From NCBI GenBank assembly GCA_037074615.1, contig CM073520.1:33909527-33973526 (forward strand): a stretch of DNA of 64,000 nt. Reading direction: 5' to 3'. Source of the DNA: Leucaena leucocephala (taxonomy: Eukaryota > Streptophyta > Magnoliopsida > Fabales > Fabaceae). The notes beneath the pieces are model-generated. The model saw only the letters and a program-made list of their open reading frames with translations, made no database searches and was not told the DNA's origin. The translations under genes and the position numbers were made by a program. This document shows positions 22,256-37,200 of this stretch, one piece after another. Each line of letters opens with the position of its first letter. Position 1 is the stretch's first letter.

Positions 22256-25200
22256 TCACGCTAGAGTTGCCCTCTTGCCTTTTGCATCTCTTGACTGCAC
22301 CAGTGATATGATAGCCACATCAGGAATGGCATGGCAAAATGTGAAATCTCCAAACAGAAACCTTGTACTCCCTCAACACCTTAATGTAAAAGCTAGTTGG
22401 GGGATAGAATTTGGTCCCACATATGAGACCTTAAATTCATTTTGGCTCCTATGTTTATTATTTTCTTTAAACTGATTTACCTAATTTATAAATTGATATA
22501 TAATTTAATATAACATAAGTTATTTTAGATACATTAAATCATATTTGTTATTATTAACTAATTTACCTTACTTCTTTAATCTATCCAAGTTCATTAAATA
22601 ACCTCTTATATCTAGGATTCAAGGCAGTATAAAAAATATGGGAACATGAACAAAAACAGGGAGGGAGAGGGAAAGACCTGAGCAGCAACAGATCTCTTTG
22701 AAGCTAGGAACTGGCTGTAAATACTGTAAAGTCTTCTTTTCTCATCATCTGAAACAGATGGTCTAGCCCTGGAGGCTGTGGCCTTGAGAAGGGTGTATGT
22801 AATAACTGGTTTTTTCTCAGGCTCAGAAGCTTTTACATCGTCCAAGACTTCATGAACTGCGGCAAGTTGAGCGTCTGAAAGGAGAGCTTGGAGATCAGCT
22901 CCACTAAATCCCTCAGTCATATGAGCTACTGCAGCCAAATCTACATCACTGGCCAGAGGTAACTGCATTAATTAAAGCCAAAACATTTTGAGTTGGAAAA
23001 ACATCGAGTTTGAAAGACAAAATCTGGGAAATTAGCGCATCTTCACTGGATAATTATTAGTGTACTTTAGGATATGTCGATGTGATATAATAGTAATGGG
23101 GCAACTTTCGAAGTCGATTAATTAGTAAAGGGTAAATTACTAAATTGACATCTCGCACAGATATCTGGATTCAATGTCACTTAGTTAAAGCTTTTATATA
23201 GCCATCTAAATCTTCAGGTATTTTGTTAATATTTATCTTGTCAACCCTTTCTATTTTACATCCTTAATGTGTATTTCTAAAACAAGATATAAACAAATTG
23301 CAACCGTACTAGAATATCAACCTTTTCTGATCTCAATGTTATTAAATCCTATAAAATCAAAGATATCAAGTATTTACAAATCATATCCCGTTTGGTAATC
23401 CTATACAAAATTATATAGACATTCTCTAACACATCCCCTCAAATTGTTAGAGTATAGATGTTAATCATGCTAAACTTGTTACAAATATATTCAACCTGAG
23501 CAAAGAACTTTTGTTACAAATATATCCCTGTAAGTTATAGCCATGAATACACTACGGTGCACATTAAATGAAAAAATATTTATCCCAATACACGTAAGAA
23601 ATGGCAAGATATTAAGCAGTGGGGAAAAAGTAGGATATATATATATATATAAGCAGGGGCAAGCAAGAAATGAATAATCAGTTAGTAACATACCTTTCTA
23701 GAAAGTACCGTAAGAATTTCAAACCTTTCCTGCTGAGATGGAAAGTCGCAGAATAGCAGCCGATCTAACCTGCCTGGTCTCAAAAGTGCTGCATCAAGCA
23801 AGTCTGGTCTACTGCTTTACATGAAAAATAAGTCAGAATCACAAAGGTATTAGAAAAGGAAAATTTTCACTCATATTTGCAGTAGTCCGAATGGGTATAT
23901 TGATTTACTTAGCAAGGCACCTGATAAAGAATATAAACCACATTAAGCAAGGGTAGAACATATAGTACAAACTCAAGAACTCGCTATTCTAACAAAGCTG
24001 CTCAAGTCAATATCATTCAAAGTCCAACTTCAGCTGGTTACATAAAAACCCAGCTAAAATAAAAGAATATCATATCCAAACTGGGAATCCAAAACCTAGA
24101 ACAAACATTGTGACTCAAATAACTGAATTCTTCCAATTCAAATGAACAATAATGTTCCCAAGGATATCCATTGCTAAAATTCGAAGTAATTGTGGATGCA
24201 ATTGTACTACAAAAACTTAAGCAATTCCCATCCTCAATAGACAAATGGCTCAAGAAATTTTATTAAATGAGTGAGAAAGGGAAGCAAGAATAGAGAGAAT
24301 TGAAGTGCATTATTTATTGGTTACATTAGAGTCATATTAGTATTTATAGAGTAGAGATTATTAATAGCCAATATGCTCCTTTCTGACTCAAACCTCAATA
24401 GCATTGTTCTTCGTCTCAAATTTTGCTAGCACCTTTTTGGAGCCTTTGTTCGTTTCCAAGATCAAACACCTCCCCCCCCCCCCCCCCAAAAAAAAAAAAT
24501 AGTATGGTAACTCTGTGTTGCTAGATAAGCTAGGTACTCTCATTGAGCTTCATAGAGACTGCATGAGAGAATGCTTGAGGTGAAAGTTTGGTGGCTTGAT
24601 TGAGGTTCTCCATTCAGACAAGCCCTAATACTGGGATGAAATTGAGACAGGCAGGGGGAGAGAAAGAATGTATGGGAGAGTGAACTTGTATTGATAGATG
24701 TCGCTTGCAAATATACAGGTAAAACTAATACCGTTAATCAGAATATATTGGCTAATCAAAGCTAAACGTAACTAACTAAAACAACTGAACATGTATCCCA
24801 AAACGAGCTGATCTTGTCACATCCAATAAACAAATTTTCCGTTCAGCTGCCCACTTCGAGTACCTTCTTTGATCAAGAATTGAGGGGGTAGCATAGCTGA
24901 GAGATCTATAAACCCCTCAAGCCCATAACTACAAATCGCACTCCCTATTTGCTGCTTCCATAACAAGTTATTGCCATCAAGCTTCATTGATATGGAGTGG
25001 GTGAAAGCAATGACATCCTTCATTGATGCAACCTGGGAGAGTTGGGTGCTCTAAGAGCTATCCATCTCCAACCTTATAGTTATGATATCATAACAGATAT
25101 GTATTATTCGTAGAACTTAATGTATTATTCACACCTAGCATTAGAGTACATGTCAGCATTTAAAGTTCATAGGTTAATACTAGAAACAGAAGAGAATCTA

Positions 25201-28200
25201 ATAAAAACAAACTTCAACTACTATTAATTAACTCATTTAACAATCTTTGACTAGATTTCAGTGAGCAGCCCCTCAACGTTCTTATTTCTAGCATCCAATA
25301 TCCTACTTGCAAGCCATGGCACCCAACAAAACACAATTAGAGCTGAAATCTTAGATTAACCCTTCTCTTTTCTCAGCCAAGGTTCCAAATCACCCAAAAA
25401 ACCTCACATAGGTAATCATGGAACCAAATCTTGGTTGGAGGATGAGAAGAGAGGTCAAATCCAATTCCAATGCACTTTTTGAGAAGGCTCCAGGTTAGCC
25501 ATGGTGGGCCACTGTGGGGAGTTTTGCTAGACTCAAGCCAATTACCGTAATAGTATAGCTAAATTGCACACGATCCACATCAATTTAAGGCCTTGTGCAA
25601 CTATCCCCTATACTTTGAAACTTGTAACTAACCCTTAAAGATGCAAGGCTCTTTGAATTGTCAAGATTTCCATTTAAAAGGTTCAATGGGCACTCCTCCA
25701 TGTCACCCCATGTAGAACCATTTCTTTACCTAGGCTCAATAACCCAATTTCCTAGTTTTACTAAACCCGTAGAAACACAAGTTTAAGGTACTTTAAACTA
25801 TCTACATTATTGTGCTCAACCAACTTCTGCTCCACTTCAACTTGCAATACCTTTTTCTTTACTCAGAGGCACATAATTTTTCAGTCCTTGTACCCCTCAT
25901 TTCATCCATTTGTTTCAACTCCCTTACTAAGTACTTGATGCTACTCAGCTTCTCTAAAATGGTCATGTTCCTTTTGTTGTTGTATCTCCCATGCAGCATA
26001 GACACCTCCAAAACTATCATAAGGTGAAAAATTGTTTTTTTTTTTAATACTGAAAACAAATTACACCCGGAAAGTAATAGATGAAGTTAAAGCATGATGC
26101 AGAGAAAAGAAAAACCTCCTACTCACTAAACCTAAGCAACTAACAAACATTGCTGATAAGAGGCATAAATCAGCAAAAATAACATCATCAAATTTCGGAA
26201 TAAATCTAAAACGTCAAAACAGAGATCTTGACTCTTGGGACTTGACTAAAATGGTGAAGTTATCCTTCCATTCAGCTAACAGACCAGAAAAATTGTTGAA
26301 ATGGGGTTTATTTGAAACGAGTTGAATCTAGAATAACCTAACACCATAATAGTGAAATCTATTGTAAATGGAACTCCAAAGAGAATTAGGATTTTTACCA
26401 TTATTCTGGAGTCACGGCTTATTATTGTTTAGAAGTCTTGCAATTATCTTCAGGAGTTTAACTTGTAATTAATCTATATTTCTAAATAATAATAATAACT
26501 AAGAATTAATAAAGAGGGGACTGCCACAACAGATGCATGGGTAAGCCTTCTCATTCATCATATTTTCTGTTTTACCCACAATTTAAACAAAAATATGTGC
26601 TGATGAAACTAACCTGGTAGCAGCAAAAACAAATACACCTGTTAAAATCTCAACGCCATCTAACTCAGTCAGAAACTGCAAAAACCGAAAATTTAAATAT
26701 CAGGTTATAATCAATATATGATAAAATAAATGATTTACTAACCACTAACCTGATTCACAACACGATCAGTGACTCCGGTATTGTCATGTCCTCTCTTGGG
26801 GGCAATAGAATCAAACTCATCAAAAAAGAGTAGACATGGTGCTGCTGCAGCTGCTTTAGAGAATATATCCCTAACCTGAAAGTAAAACAAAGCACATTGT
26901 TACGTGTCAATTGAAAATATAAGCTGAATGTTAGGGAGAGTCATTAGTTAGTAACAATAGAAGTGGTAGTAACCACTTTTAGTACATAACAATCAAGAGC
27001 TTAGAGGGGATCGATTATAAATACCCCCAATTGTATTAGTGCAGGACTTGATTAGTGATTTGACTACATTCGTATCGCTCTTTTCTTCCTATCACACATT
27101 GTACTAGACAGCTTAGAATCAGTTAAATTCAGTTAAATATTTCAGACTCATTAACTGTGCTGTAGTTGCTTAACTCCATAGTTTGCGACCATACTCCAGA
27201 GATATGTACTAAGCCTTCTATCTAAACAACCATTAACTTCGATATGACAGTCTTAGGAAATATTCTCCCATGTATCGTAGATATTGTGTAATTGTAATCA
27301 GTTTAATTATAGGGACTACAATTATAATGAGCCATTATGATAGAATCTTTGTAATTAAGTCTAGAGGTTCCTGTCGGAAATATATATATTTACTCATGAT
27401 TTTTTTTTGGCCAAAATACTTATGAATGAAAACCTACAAACAGAAGAATTGGCCATGTCTCCAGATGGATATTCAAAGAAAGAAACACAGAAAAGGAAAA
27501 GGAAAACTATAAATAAAGAATTTTGGCTCAGTGAAGTGACAATAATTAGCAGTAGAAGACTTGCGTATTTGGATGTAGGATGCCATATAAGCGAAGTTTA
27601 TGGATTAATAAACAAGCAAATAAGTTCAGAATAGCAGAAAAAATTAATGCTAAAAGAAATCCATGTAGCCCCTTACAGCTTGTTCAGAAGCACCAATGTA
27701 TTTGTTCAATAGTTCTGGCCCTTTCACAGATATGAAACGTAGAGAACAAGCAGCAGCAGCGGCACCAACTATGTGAGTTTTGCCACAACCAGGAGGCCCA
27801 TATAAAAGGACATTCGATCTTAACCTCAAAGGAGCTTGGGCAAAAGTTTTTGGAAACTTAGAAGGCAACTCTATCATCTGGAAATGAAACTAACATGAGA
27901 AACAATAAGAGAAAAATGCACAAGTATCACAAGCAATCAGAATTAACTTTCTGTTCAACTACTGCTAATTATTCATGCTTCAACTTCTTACACTTGTCAT
28001 AAGTTACATTACTATTATTGACAAAATAAAATAAATAAATAACACTTGCAAATCGAATACATTTTCAAGTTCATAGATACTAAGATAAGAATTTAGGGAT
28101 TGAGTCAGTTGAGAGAAGAGTTATTCTTAACATGTAAAGAGGAGTTAAAAATTTACAAAAATCATGTGCGCTAAGAAAATAGTTGGGCAATGCATGTAGA

Positions 28201-31200
28201 ATAAATCCATGACTTAAGAAGTAAAGCCAAGATGCTCTAACCTAATGGGAAGTAGACCAAAACGAGAAGCTAAGGGAACATTAGGGGGCCACTCATAGGA
28301 AGTAGGCTGATGAACTCCAGGAGTTCTTTAGTCAAGGACATCTTAGAGAAAATGCTAGTTGTTTTCTATCATCAATTAGGCTTATTTGTAGCAGGCTGCA
28401 AGATTTACAAGCTTCAACCTGAGAGAATGTGCTAGGAGATATTACGAATTTAGAAAGTCTATATTAAGAAGGTATCAAGAAATAAATGAAATGTTTATAA
28501 TTCTTGAAAATAGTCACGGTATTGGAGTATATAACACCCTCATCGAGTCTTTCAATAATATATATTTATTTTGATATTCCATTATTTTCACCCCAATGTA
28601 TATGCTCTCCCTATTTCCCAACATTTCCCATGGCATTAAAAACTCTTGTGCTTGAGGTGTAAACAGAGGGAAGATAATGCCTTATGAGAATATGATACTT
28701 AAATATAAGAAAAAGAAAAGAAAAATAAACCCCATAACTGTACAAATTGAATTGTCAAAGCCATATCACCTCCTTAATAGTGTTTTGAATGTCAACAAGA
28801 CCTCCAACATCATCCCATCCAGAGCGTCCACCATCAGAAGCAGCTTTTGTAATGTCTCGCATTGCAACTGGAAGAAAATCATGCATTGCCTGAGAGAAAT
28901 CTTGCATAAGTAAAGCAGGACTCTCATTCTCACTAAGAGCAACATTTGATGGGAGAAAGCGGGAAACAGCAGCATGGACAGCTCTATCAACCAATATTTC
29001 CTGTAAAGGGGTAAAATGATTGAAAATCAAAACCCATCATACAACTCAGACATGGTCATAGCATTTTTGGCATTGAACAATATTCAACGTTCACAAGACA
29101 GCAATCATAGGCATTTACAAAGCAATTAAATTAGGTAGAAACAAGACGGCAAGACGGCAAGACCATCTTGAAAACTAGTAAAAATTCAAGCCAACGAAAA
29201 AAAAATCTTTCATATTATAATCAGTTTCACATCCCCCGCCACTAGCAGACCATTTATTTGCAAACTTTCAGCGGGGAAATTCCACAAACCCTTCATGAAT
29301 TATGGTCCCAATATGAAACTAGCCCTATGAAGATCATAAAACCAGTATATTATCCAGAAAGGGAAAAAAGGCTTCATAACAAGTGCACCAAATTTCACAA
29401 AAATCCTTCATGAATTCTGGAATGCCTGGTTTTATATCATGGTATGAACTCTCTATCAGAGAGGTCAGGAGTTCAATAGCTCATCCAGAATTGTGTAGGT
29501 CTATGCTTGGACCATATCTCCAGTCCAAAGAGCATCAGCATGAAGGGGCAAGCTAGATATATAATAACACAAAATATCTGGAAATAACTTCAAATATTTT
29601 CTAAAAACTAGAATTCAATATTTTTTTCTTAGAAATGTTATACTAACAAATTGTTTGGATAGTTGAAAATGCAAAGTACTTTTAAAATACAAAAAACTAA
29701 ATAACTCTATGAACATGGTAAACGAATCATCCCCCTCTTCCCCAATGCAAAAAAAAGAAAGAAAGGTGAAACCTAAAACAATGTGAGGGGAGAAATGTTC
29801 AGTTCCAGGCAACATGATTTCTTTTCTACTCACCATTGCAGTTTCTCTACACATTACAAGCCACATAAGTGCACAACTACACACATGGTTGTACATAACA
29901 AAAGGAATCTCAAAGCGATCTATAAGAAACAGGCACCCACTAATTGATTAATAGGCCTAGGATTAGCAGAATACCAGATCATGACCATCATAGCCATCAC
30001 ATTTGGCAGCTACATCAAGCAGGATGTCATCAGCACATTGCAAGTGACGCCTTTTTATTTCATGCCTCAACATAGCCCCCCGCTCTGAAGCTGCAGGATT
30101 TGGCAGCTGTATGTGAAAGTCAAACCTCCCTGATAATAATAGAACAAAGAAATTGGCACCCAAAACGTGAAACAAAATGCAAATGGCAAAAGAGAATCCT
30201 AGAGCCTTGGTTCACGTTAAGTTTCACTATACTAGGTTATCAATTTATAGCACAAAGTAGTAAACCTGACGAGCTTAAAGACTGTGGTATCTTCTCGAGA
30301 GCTTGTACAGAAGCTATGAAGGCTATTGGTCCAAATCCGCATGATTTTTGCCTTCTCTCCTGTTTGATGGAATAGTAAGACAGTAATTTTCTCATAATTA
30401 TGGGGGAAAATCGTTAATATGTATGAGCATCAATGTGAATATCTTATGTACTTCCCCTGTCAAGCCCTGATCTTGCAAGTTCATATTTTGCACTTCAATT
30501 ATCATTACCATCTCTGCAAGAGACTTCCGCATTCTTTTTTCTGGTATAAAGACTTCCACATTTTTTTCAATTGAAATTGTGAAAATTCTCTCTGATTGTT
30601 CAAATAATTAGACATCTAAAAACAAATGAATAACCTGATTTTTTTTCTATGACCTGGAAGTTCTTAAGCTTAATATTATTACTTAGTAATTCATAGAGAG
30701 TGCAACTTGGCTTTCTAAAAATTTTCTATATCACATTTCACTTTCATGACATAAATATTAAGCTTCTATTATCCTTTATAGCTATGCCAATTCTGGTTTG
30801 AAATAACCTTCCCCTTCTGTTTCTTACCCCTCACTACAATCACCCAAAAATTATGACAATGAATTCATCAAAACAATGGCAATGAAAATCATGTATATAT
30901 GAGATTACACACCGTGTATAACATATTCGGAAATCAATTGTAATTAAAAAAAAAATTACCCCATATTCATCAATAATGTCAACCAGAAAGCTTGTGAGTC
31001 CAGCAGCAGACATTGAGGGTTGAGGCCCTTCCGAGTCAGAGGTGAAAATTATGCTATCAAGATCATCAAAGATGACAATTGAAGGTGCATGATCTAAAGC
31101 TTCCATAATGTTTTTATTAACTTCTTTCCGGATTATTGGGACATTCTCCAAAGCTAGTTTTGAACAAGAAACAAAAATTCTGCACAGAAATATATGTTGA

Positions 31201-34200
31201 ATTCAACCTCAAATTCCAACAGCATTAATTGATAATAGACAATAGTGGGAAAAAAGAAAAAAGTAACCCATCAAAAATTGGAATTAATACATGTGTGCTA
31301 AGATGTCTTCATGTTTCTCAAAGTATTTAGCAACAGTTCTTGCCAGTAAAGTTTTGCCAGAGCCCTGAAAAATAAGATTTTAAATTTGTCAAACGTAATG
31401 ATTATATTCAATCTTATCAGATAAGCAACCTGAACAAATACAAGAAACAAACGCCAACCATAATATGAAGGATCTAGGATCAAATTTTAAGGATTAGAGT
31501 GCAAGTGCAGCCAAACTAAAAAAATATAATAGAAGTCACAAATAAGCATAATACTATCAGAATTACTTGACCCAAAAACATCCTCTCCCACTTGAAAGTC
31601 CATTATGAAGGAGGTGCATTATTTTGCAAAGAGTAAAATAAGTATTTGCAGACTCTTGACATTGTAATGATGAGGATTTTTTGCCTGCTAATACCTTGGA
31701 CTAAATTAAATAGTAGAAAAAACAAAATTCTACTCACTGAAGGTCCATATATAAGAACGTGTCCTGGGAGTGGTAAGTCATGTGAATCAAACCACATACC
31801 AGAAGCAGAAGATAACAATACGGTCAACCCTGCAATCAGTAAGAAACAGTAAGTTATATCATTAGTAGGCAATATCATGAAATATATGAGACCCATATTC
31901 AAAGCACAAAGAGGATTTATCTTGCATGGCTCATGGATTTTTCTCTCTCTTTCAAAATAAGTAAAACTTCTTAAAAAAGAAATAGCAGGAGGGGGAATAA
32001 ACACTTATATGAATAGACTACCGCATAGAGGTAAAAACAATTACAGACAATAATTCATAAAATCTAAATCTTCTAGAAAGGAATGAGGACAAAAGAATGG
32101 TCTGTAAAGCCAGTTAGAAAGACAGAGAACTAAGAAGAATGCTTCAGCTTCTAGTTGTAGAGGGTTTAATTTTCCTCTTGCTGGTATTTTAAATAAAACA
32201 TAAAAAAATTTGGTAAAAAAGTCAAGCACAAAGTTTGAACATTATGCCATTATGTAGAGGACTAGGGAACTTATGCAGACCAACAAATTAATGAGAGGAT
32301 TTGAAGAGCTTTACCCTACAATATTGTGGCATGATATTCGAATTATAACGCTTACTGACATGAGAAAATAAAATTAACGTAAATCTTTATTTTACTCATA
32401 AGGAACATTAATAAAATCTACATCTGTTTATAAAATTTAATTGCAATCAGTATACTTGTCTGCAGAAACTTAAGTTTTGCAGAGCAAGTCATTGTTAATT
32501 GATCTCAGAAGAAAATCATAATAAGAGCCTTAAAAACAAGTGAGATAGCACTGCCCTTAGTCCCCTATTCCATTAAGGAATGATAAGAAGCAACAACTAG
32601 CTTGTATACAAAGGTGCATCACAAATAACAGCCCGCAACTTCCTCAAATACAACTTGTAACAAAATCAACAACTGACTAACTATGACAACTTGAGTCAAT
32701 GTTTTAATTCTTGAGTGTTAGTTTGAGTTTTTTTTTTTGGGGGGGGGGGAGAAGAACTTGGTAAGAAATTAAAAAGAAAGGACAAATCATTTAGGATAAG
32801 AAACACTCAAATCAGAAACAAATATTTTTCTTCCAGAATATGTGCCCTTGGACCAGGTTCTGTTTCATCATAAAAACAAACAACACACCTCCATAGTGTT
32901 GTTTGGCAATTGAAACTCCTATATCCTCTGGATTATTTCCTTTTTGGCCTGTCCATCTCCAATTAAGTATGATAGAACCACCACAAGCAAGGAACATTCA
33001 AGGATACACAATAAAACTGATGGGAAAAAGAATCAATTTAAGAGCAGGTAGAAAATCCTTACAGAAAATACCTACTATTGACAACATCAGAAACAGTTGC
33101 CTCCATCCAGTCCAGGCTAGTTACTTCTGAAGTAATATGTTCTTCACGTATTGTATCTTCTAGAGATTGGATAGAGACAGGATCAGTGAACTTCAGACTT
33201 TTCAACAGCTGTTGATGTGCTGGATTACTGTTTCTTTCACTAAGTGCAATTTCATATGCAGTATTTTTTCCATGATGCACAGAATCTTCACTAATGGTCA
33301 ATAAAAACAATACTTCAGCTGTCTTATTTCTGTTTTCTGATGAATTAGAAGCTAGCTGAACCTTCCGATTAGTCCCAAGCTTTATGTAACTCACTTCAAA
33401 ATGAAGTAAGGTTTTACTTCCCAATACCAGTGCATTAACCTCCAAACCAGTAAAGGAAGCAACTGCATCAAGTTGTGCAATATACCATACTCTTAGAAGA
33501 TGCTGTAGTCCATTTTGATTCTCAGACTCATTTGCAACCTCTTCATCTGCTTCAGAATGGGATTCATCCGAAAAAACATTAATAACTTCATTATGGACAG
33601 ACCAATCCACAAGATCCCCAAAGACAACTGAAGTAGTCCTAGTCAGCTTGTTCTTATCTATATGATTATCACCATCATCATCCTGCCTTACCATTCTGAA
33701 GTGGCAAGGAGAAAGAGAGAAGGAGGGAATAGCTTTTTCCAAATTAACTTCACATGCCTTCAAATAGACCCCTGCAAGAATAGAAACATCGCATTTGAAA
33801 ATTACTTCTCCAAACTGAAAGGACAAACCAATTTTTCAACCTGAACAAACAATGAACAACAAAAGGAAAAACCAATATAGCAGGCTGTTCAAACATTTAA
33901 AAATGAAGGCAACATAGAAGCTAAAGCAGAATAGTAACCTTCTAAAATTAACTTCGTAAAGAACCTAAAACACAAAATAAGACACAGTTTAAGACATCTT
34001 ACCACTAGAATATGTTAGATAGAAGAAAGAACAAATGAAGAGGAATAGGAAACCCCCAAAGAAAAGGAAATATATATCTAATAAATCTATAGAAAGAAAC
34101 AACGTTAACAAGATATGAACAATGCGACTTTCTATATGGGGTTCTATGTAGTACATGAGCCCCAAACTCTAGTTACAGAACAAGAAAATAAAAAATAATG

Positions 34201-37200
34201 GACAAATGAAAATTACACATGCAACAGTGCTGCCAAATCCATTAAAAAGCCTTGAGCCAAACACCACAAATGAAACTGCAGGATTCTATAGGCAATCGAG
34301 AGAAAAAGAAACAACTCCACAAATACAAACTTCCCACTCTAGCCATGAATTCCAAATTACTGGATACACTGAACATTGCCACAGTTCTTCCTTCCTTCGT
34401 AGCCAAACCCAATACTGACTAAAAATCCAGAAAACATTATTCCAAAATAAAATAGCTACTCAACAATGTAAGAAATAAAGGAACTCCAGTTTCTGGCCTA
34501 TGCATGTTCTTAAAACTGGTGTTAGGATACGATTTAGTCTTCAAATTTGCAACCTATTGTCTGTGATGATTCTTTTGAGTAATACTGCAAAGGGAAAAAC
34601 CGGACCATTTAAATGTGATTGCTTCTCCACAATAAATTATTGGAAGAAGAATGCAAGGAGTTACCATTTCACATATGACAATCAAGAAAACAAAAAGTAC
34701 AAGCTTTTCTGATAGTTTAAAGACAAAAAGGCCTGAAAAGGCTCTCAGTGAATCTGATCCATTCAGAATATCTAACAGAAAAAAATCCGTGAAAATATGA
34801 TACTATCTAAGTCTCTATTATAATAACTCAAAACAAATAGCATAAGGAAGGAAAATAATACTATCTCATTTAAGTAACAAGGCTAAGAATCTGGTATATA
34901 AAACTAGTATTGCATTCAAACCAAATAAAGCATACCCCTAAAAGGAGAACACGGCCCAGAACAAGACTTTTTTTTTAAATCTATCCCTCAAAAAAACTTC
35001 ACAATTCTAATCTGTCAAAGCCATGAAAATTCATGACCAAAAATTTAAGTATCACAGAAAGTACACTGCAAGTCAAAATAGCAAAATACTTTTTCTGTTA
35101 TTGAGATGCATGATGCAACATCAAAATGTAAAAAATGCTACATGCCAGGCTCCAAACTACCAAGATCCATCAAATGATAAGCACAATGAATTCAATAACA
35201 AATATTCAGTTTCAACATCAGACAGAATAATTCATTAATGTGAAAGATACTTGGCTTTCATGGGCTTGTAGGTAGGGTAGATGAGTGTAAGACAGTTTGA
35301 CATACATGAATGCAGACCAGCTCTTAAATACTGACGAAGAGATTTAGCAACCATGACATGTCCTTTAGCCACTGACTCTGAAAGCAGAAGATAAACAATT
35401 GCTTGTGGACACCCGTTCTCATCAGTTAAATTTCCAGAGTCAACTTCCCTAGTTACACTGCCTTTTGTTTTCAAAATATTCGATCTGGAAGTACCATTAG
35501 CCTTCTTCTTGGATATTCTTGGAACTATGGAGACCAATTGAAGCCTATTGAGTGAGAACTGTTTGCTTGTTTCTGGGTGAACAAAAGCAGCAGAAGTGAG
35601 TTCCATATGAAGATGTTGTCCTTTGACACAAGCACTTGTGTGACACAACCTGTCTGGATCCTGTATACGGAGAAGCATCTTTGTAGTGTATTCTCTACTG
35701 TAGAAGTCTTGATGAAAGTCTGCAAGTGAATTTGAAGATCTTTTACGTCTTTTTGGGGCAACTGCAACTTCAGTTCCTGGCATGAGTTGCACTGGAAAAA
35801 TGGTATGATGTAATCAGAAACATGAATTAGTATTTGATAAACACATTAAATGTAATTATTTGAGCTAGCATGCCAAAATTCATCCAAGAAGAGAATAACA
35901 AGTAAGCTTAACACTTTCATCCTTCCGCATACAACAACGTTTAAGTTTAAGAAGCACATTTTCATAATAATATTTAAACAGCATAATCAAGAATCGTCTG
36001 GGGTGAGAAACTGACTTAAAAATTAACATGTTTATTCTACCAATTTAATAGTGCACATGCATCACATCAAATTCAGGCTATAAATTTATAAGAGCGCTTA
36101 AATTTTTATGACTGAGTCATAAAATTTGTACATTAGAACTAGGAGCTCCATCAATTAAAATAACTAACAAATCAACATTCTTTCTCTTCCACGCATGCAT
36201 GAATAAAGGAAAAATAAAATAAAATTATGTCAATGGGGTTTTACTCAATTGTTCCCTGGATTTTAGTGCAACCTGCACATAGCTGTGTCCTATTAATCAC
36301 TCTTACTAATAATACATCTATAGCACACTTGCCATCACAATTTAAGTTGGAGTGGGGAGTATATTACAAGTCAAAAAAGAAAGCAAACAAAAGTATCATT
36401 AGTTAGCCGTGAGCCGAGTGCATGTGTCTAGCAATATAACAAAAAAATGGTCTAGAAAGTATTTGACATGATCTTACCCACCGCTTTCTTGGGAATAACA
36501 GAAGAAACAAAGAATGTGATCATTGTGTGACCATGCAACCACAAAGGAAATCGCATTCCTTCATAGACAATCCTGATCTGCAAGGACAAAGTAATGAAGA
36601 GCTTTTAACAAGTGACCGGAAGGCACGCACGTGAGGTCCAATACAGGTGCAACACGATACAGATGAAGGGACAAAACAGATTCTTCAAGGTCTGATAAGG
36701 TCAATTAGTCCACCTAGCAAAGTATAGGTTAAAAAATACAACCACACGCTTCACTGGTTTAAATTGCACACCTGGTTTAAAATTGCTGCCTCAGCTTGCT
36801 CGGAGTTCAGCTCCAAAATTTCCCAGTCATCTTCTGTGTGGGGTTCTATTGTAATTAGAGAAGCATGTGACACGTTAGAAGCAGCTTTTACTTGAACTCT
36901 AGCATGATCTGGCAAGGAAATGCATTCTGCAAAATGTTGTGCAACCTAAATTTTTCTATATTAGTGCTTAAAGAAATTAGTATGAAAAGATAATGCATAT
37001 AACAGTTGACCAGAACAAAAATGGTCACGAAACTCTAGGAAAATTCGAAGTATGATCATGTATATTCAGATGAAATAGCAGAAACATTTTCCACCCAGCA
37101 GATCACAAACCCATTCAACATTTCACGTATAGCTATGGTTAAGAAACATAGATAAAAGGCTCAAATTATAGTCTTCCACAGAATCTCAGACAATATGTCC

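Noticed and set aside
22176..22475. Plus-strand 99-codon open frame
   Set aside because: It overlaps the last PEX1 exon (22256-22294) on the other strand and its 3' UTR, and has no recognisable domain.
26920..27130. LTR-like stretch in PEX1 intron 12 (attataaatacccccaattg, then a pyrimidine-rich run)
   Set aside because: It resembles a solo-LTR promoter, but I could not find matching ends or a target duplication.
29405..29530. tRNA-like segment (tatcagagaggtcaggagttcaa region) in PEX1 intron 10
   Set aside because: A SINE head is possible, but the A box, tail and target duplication are not convincing.
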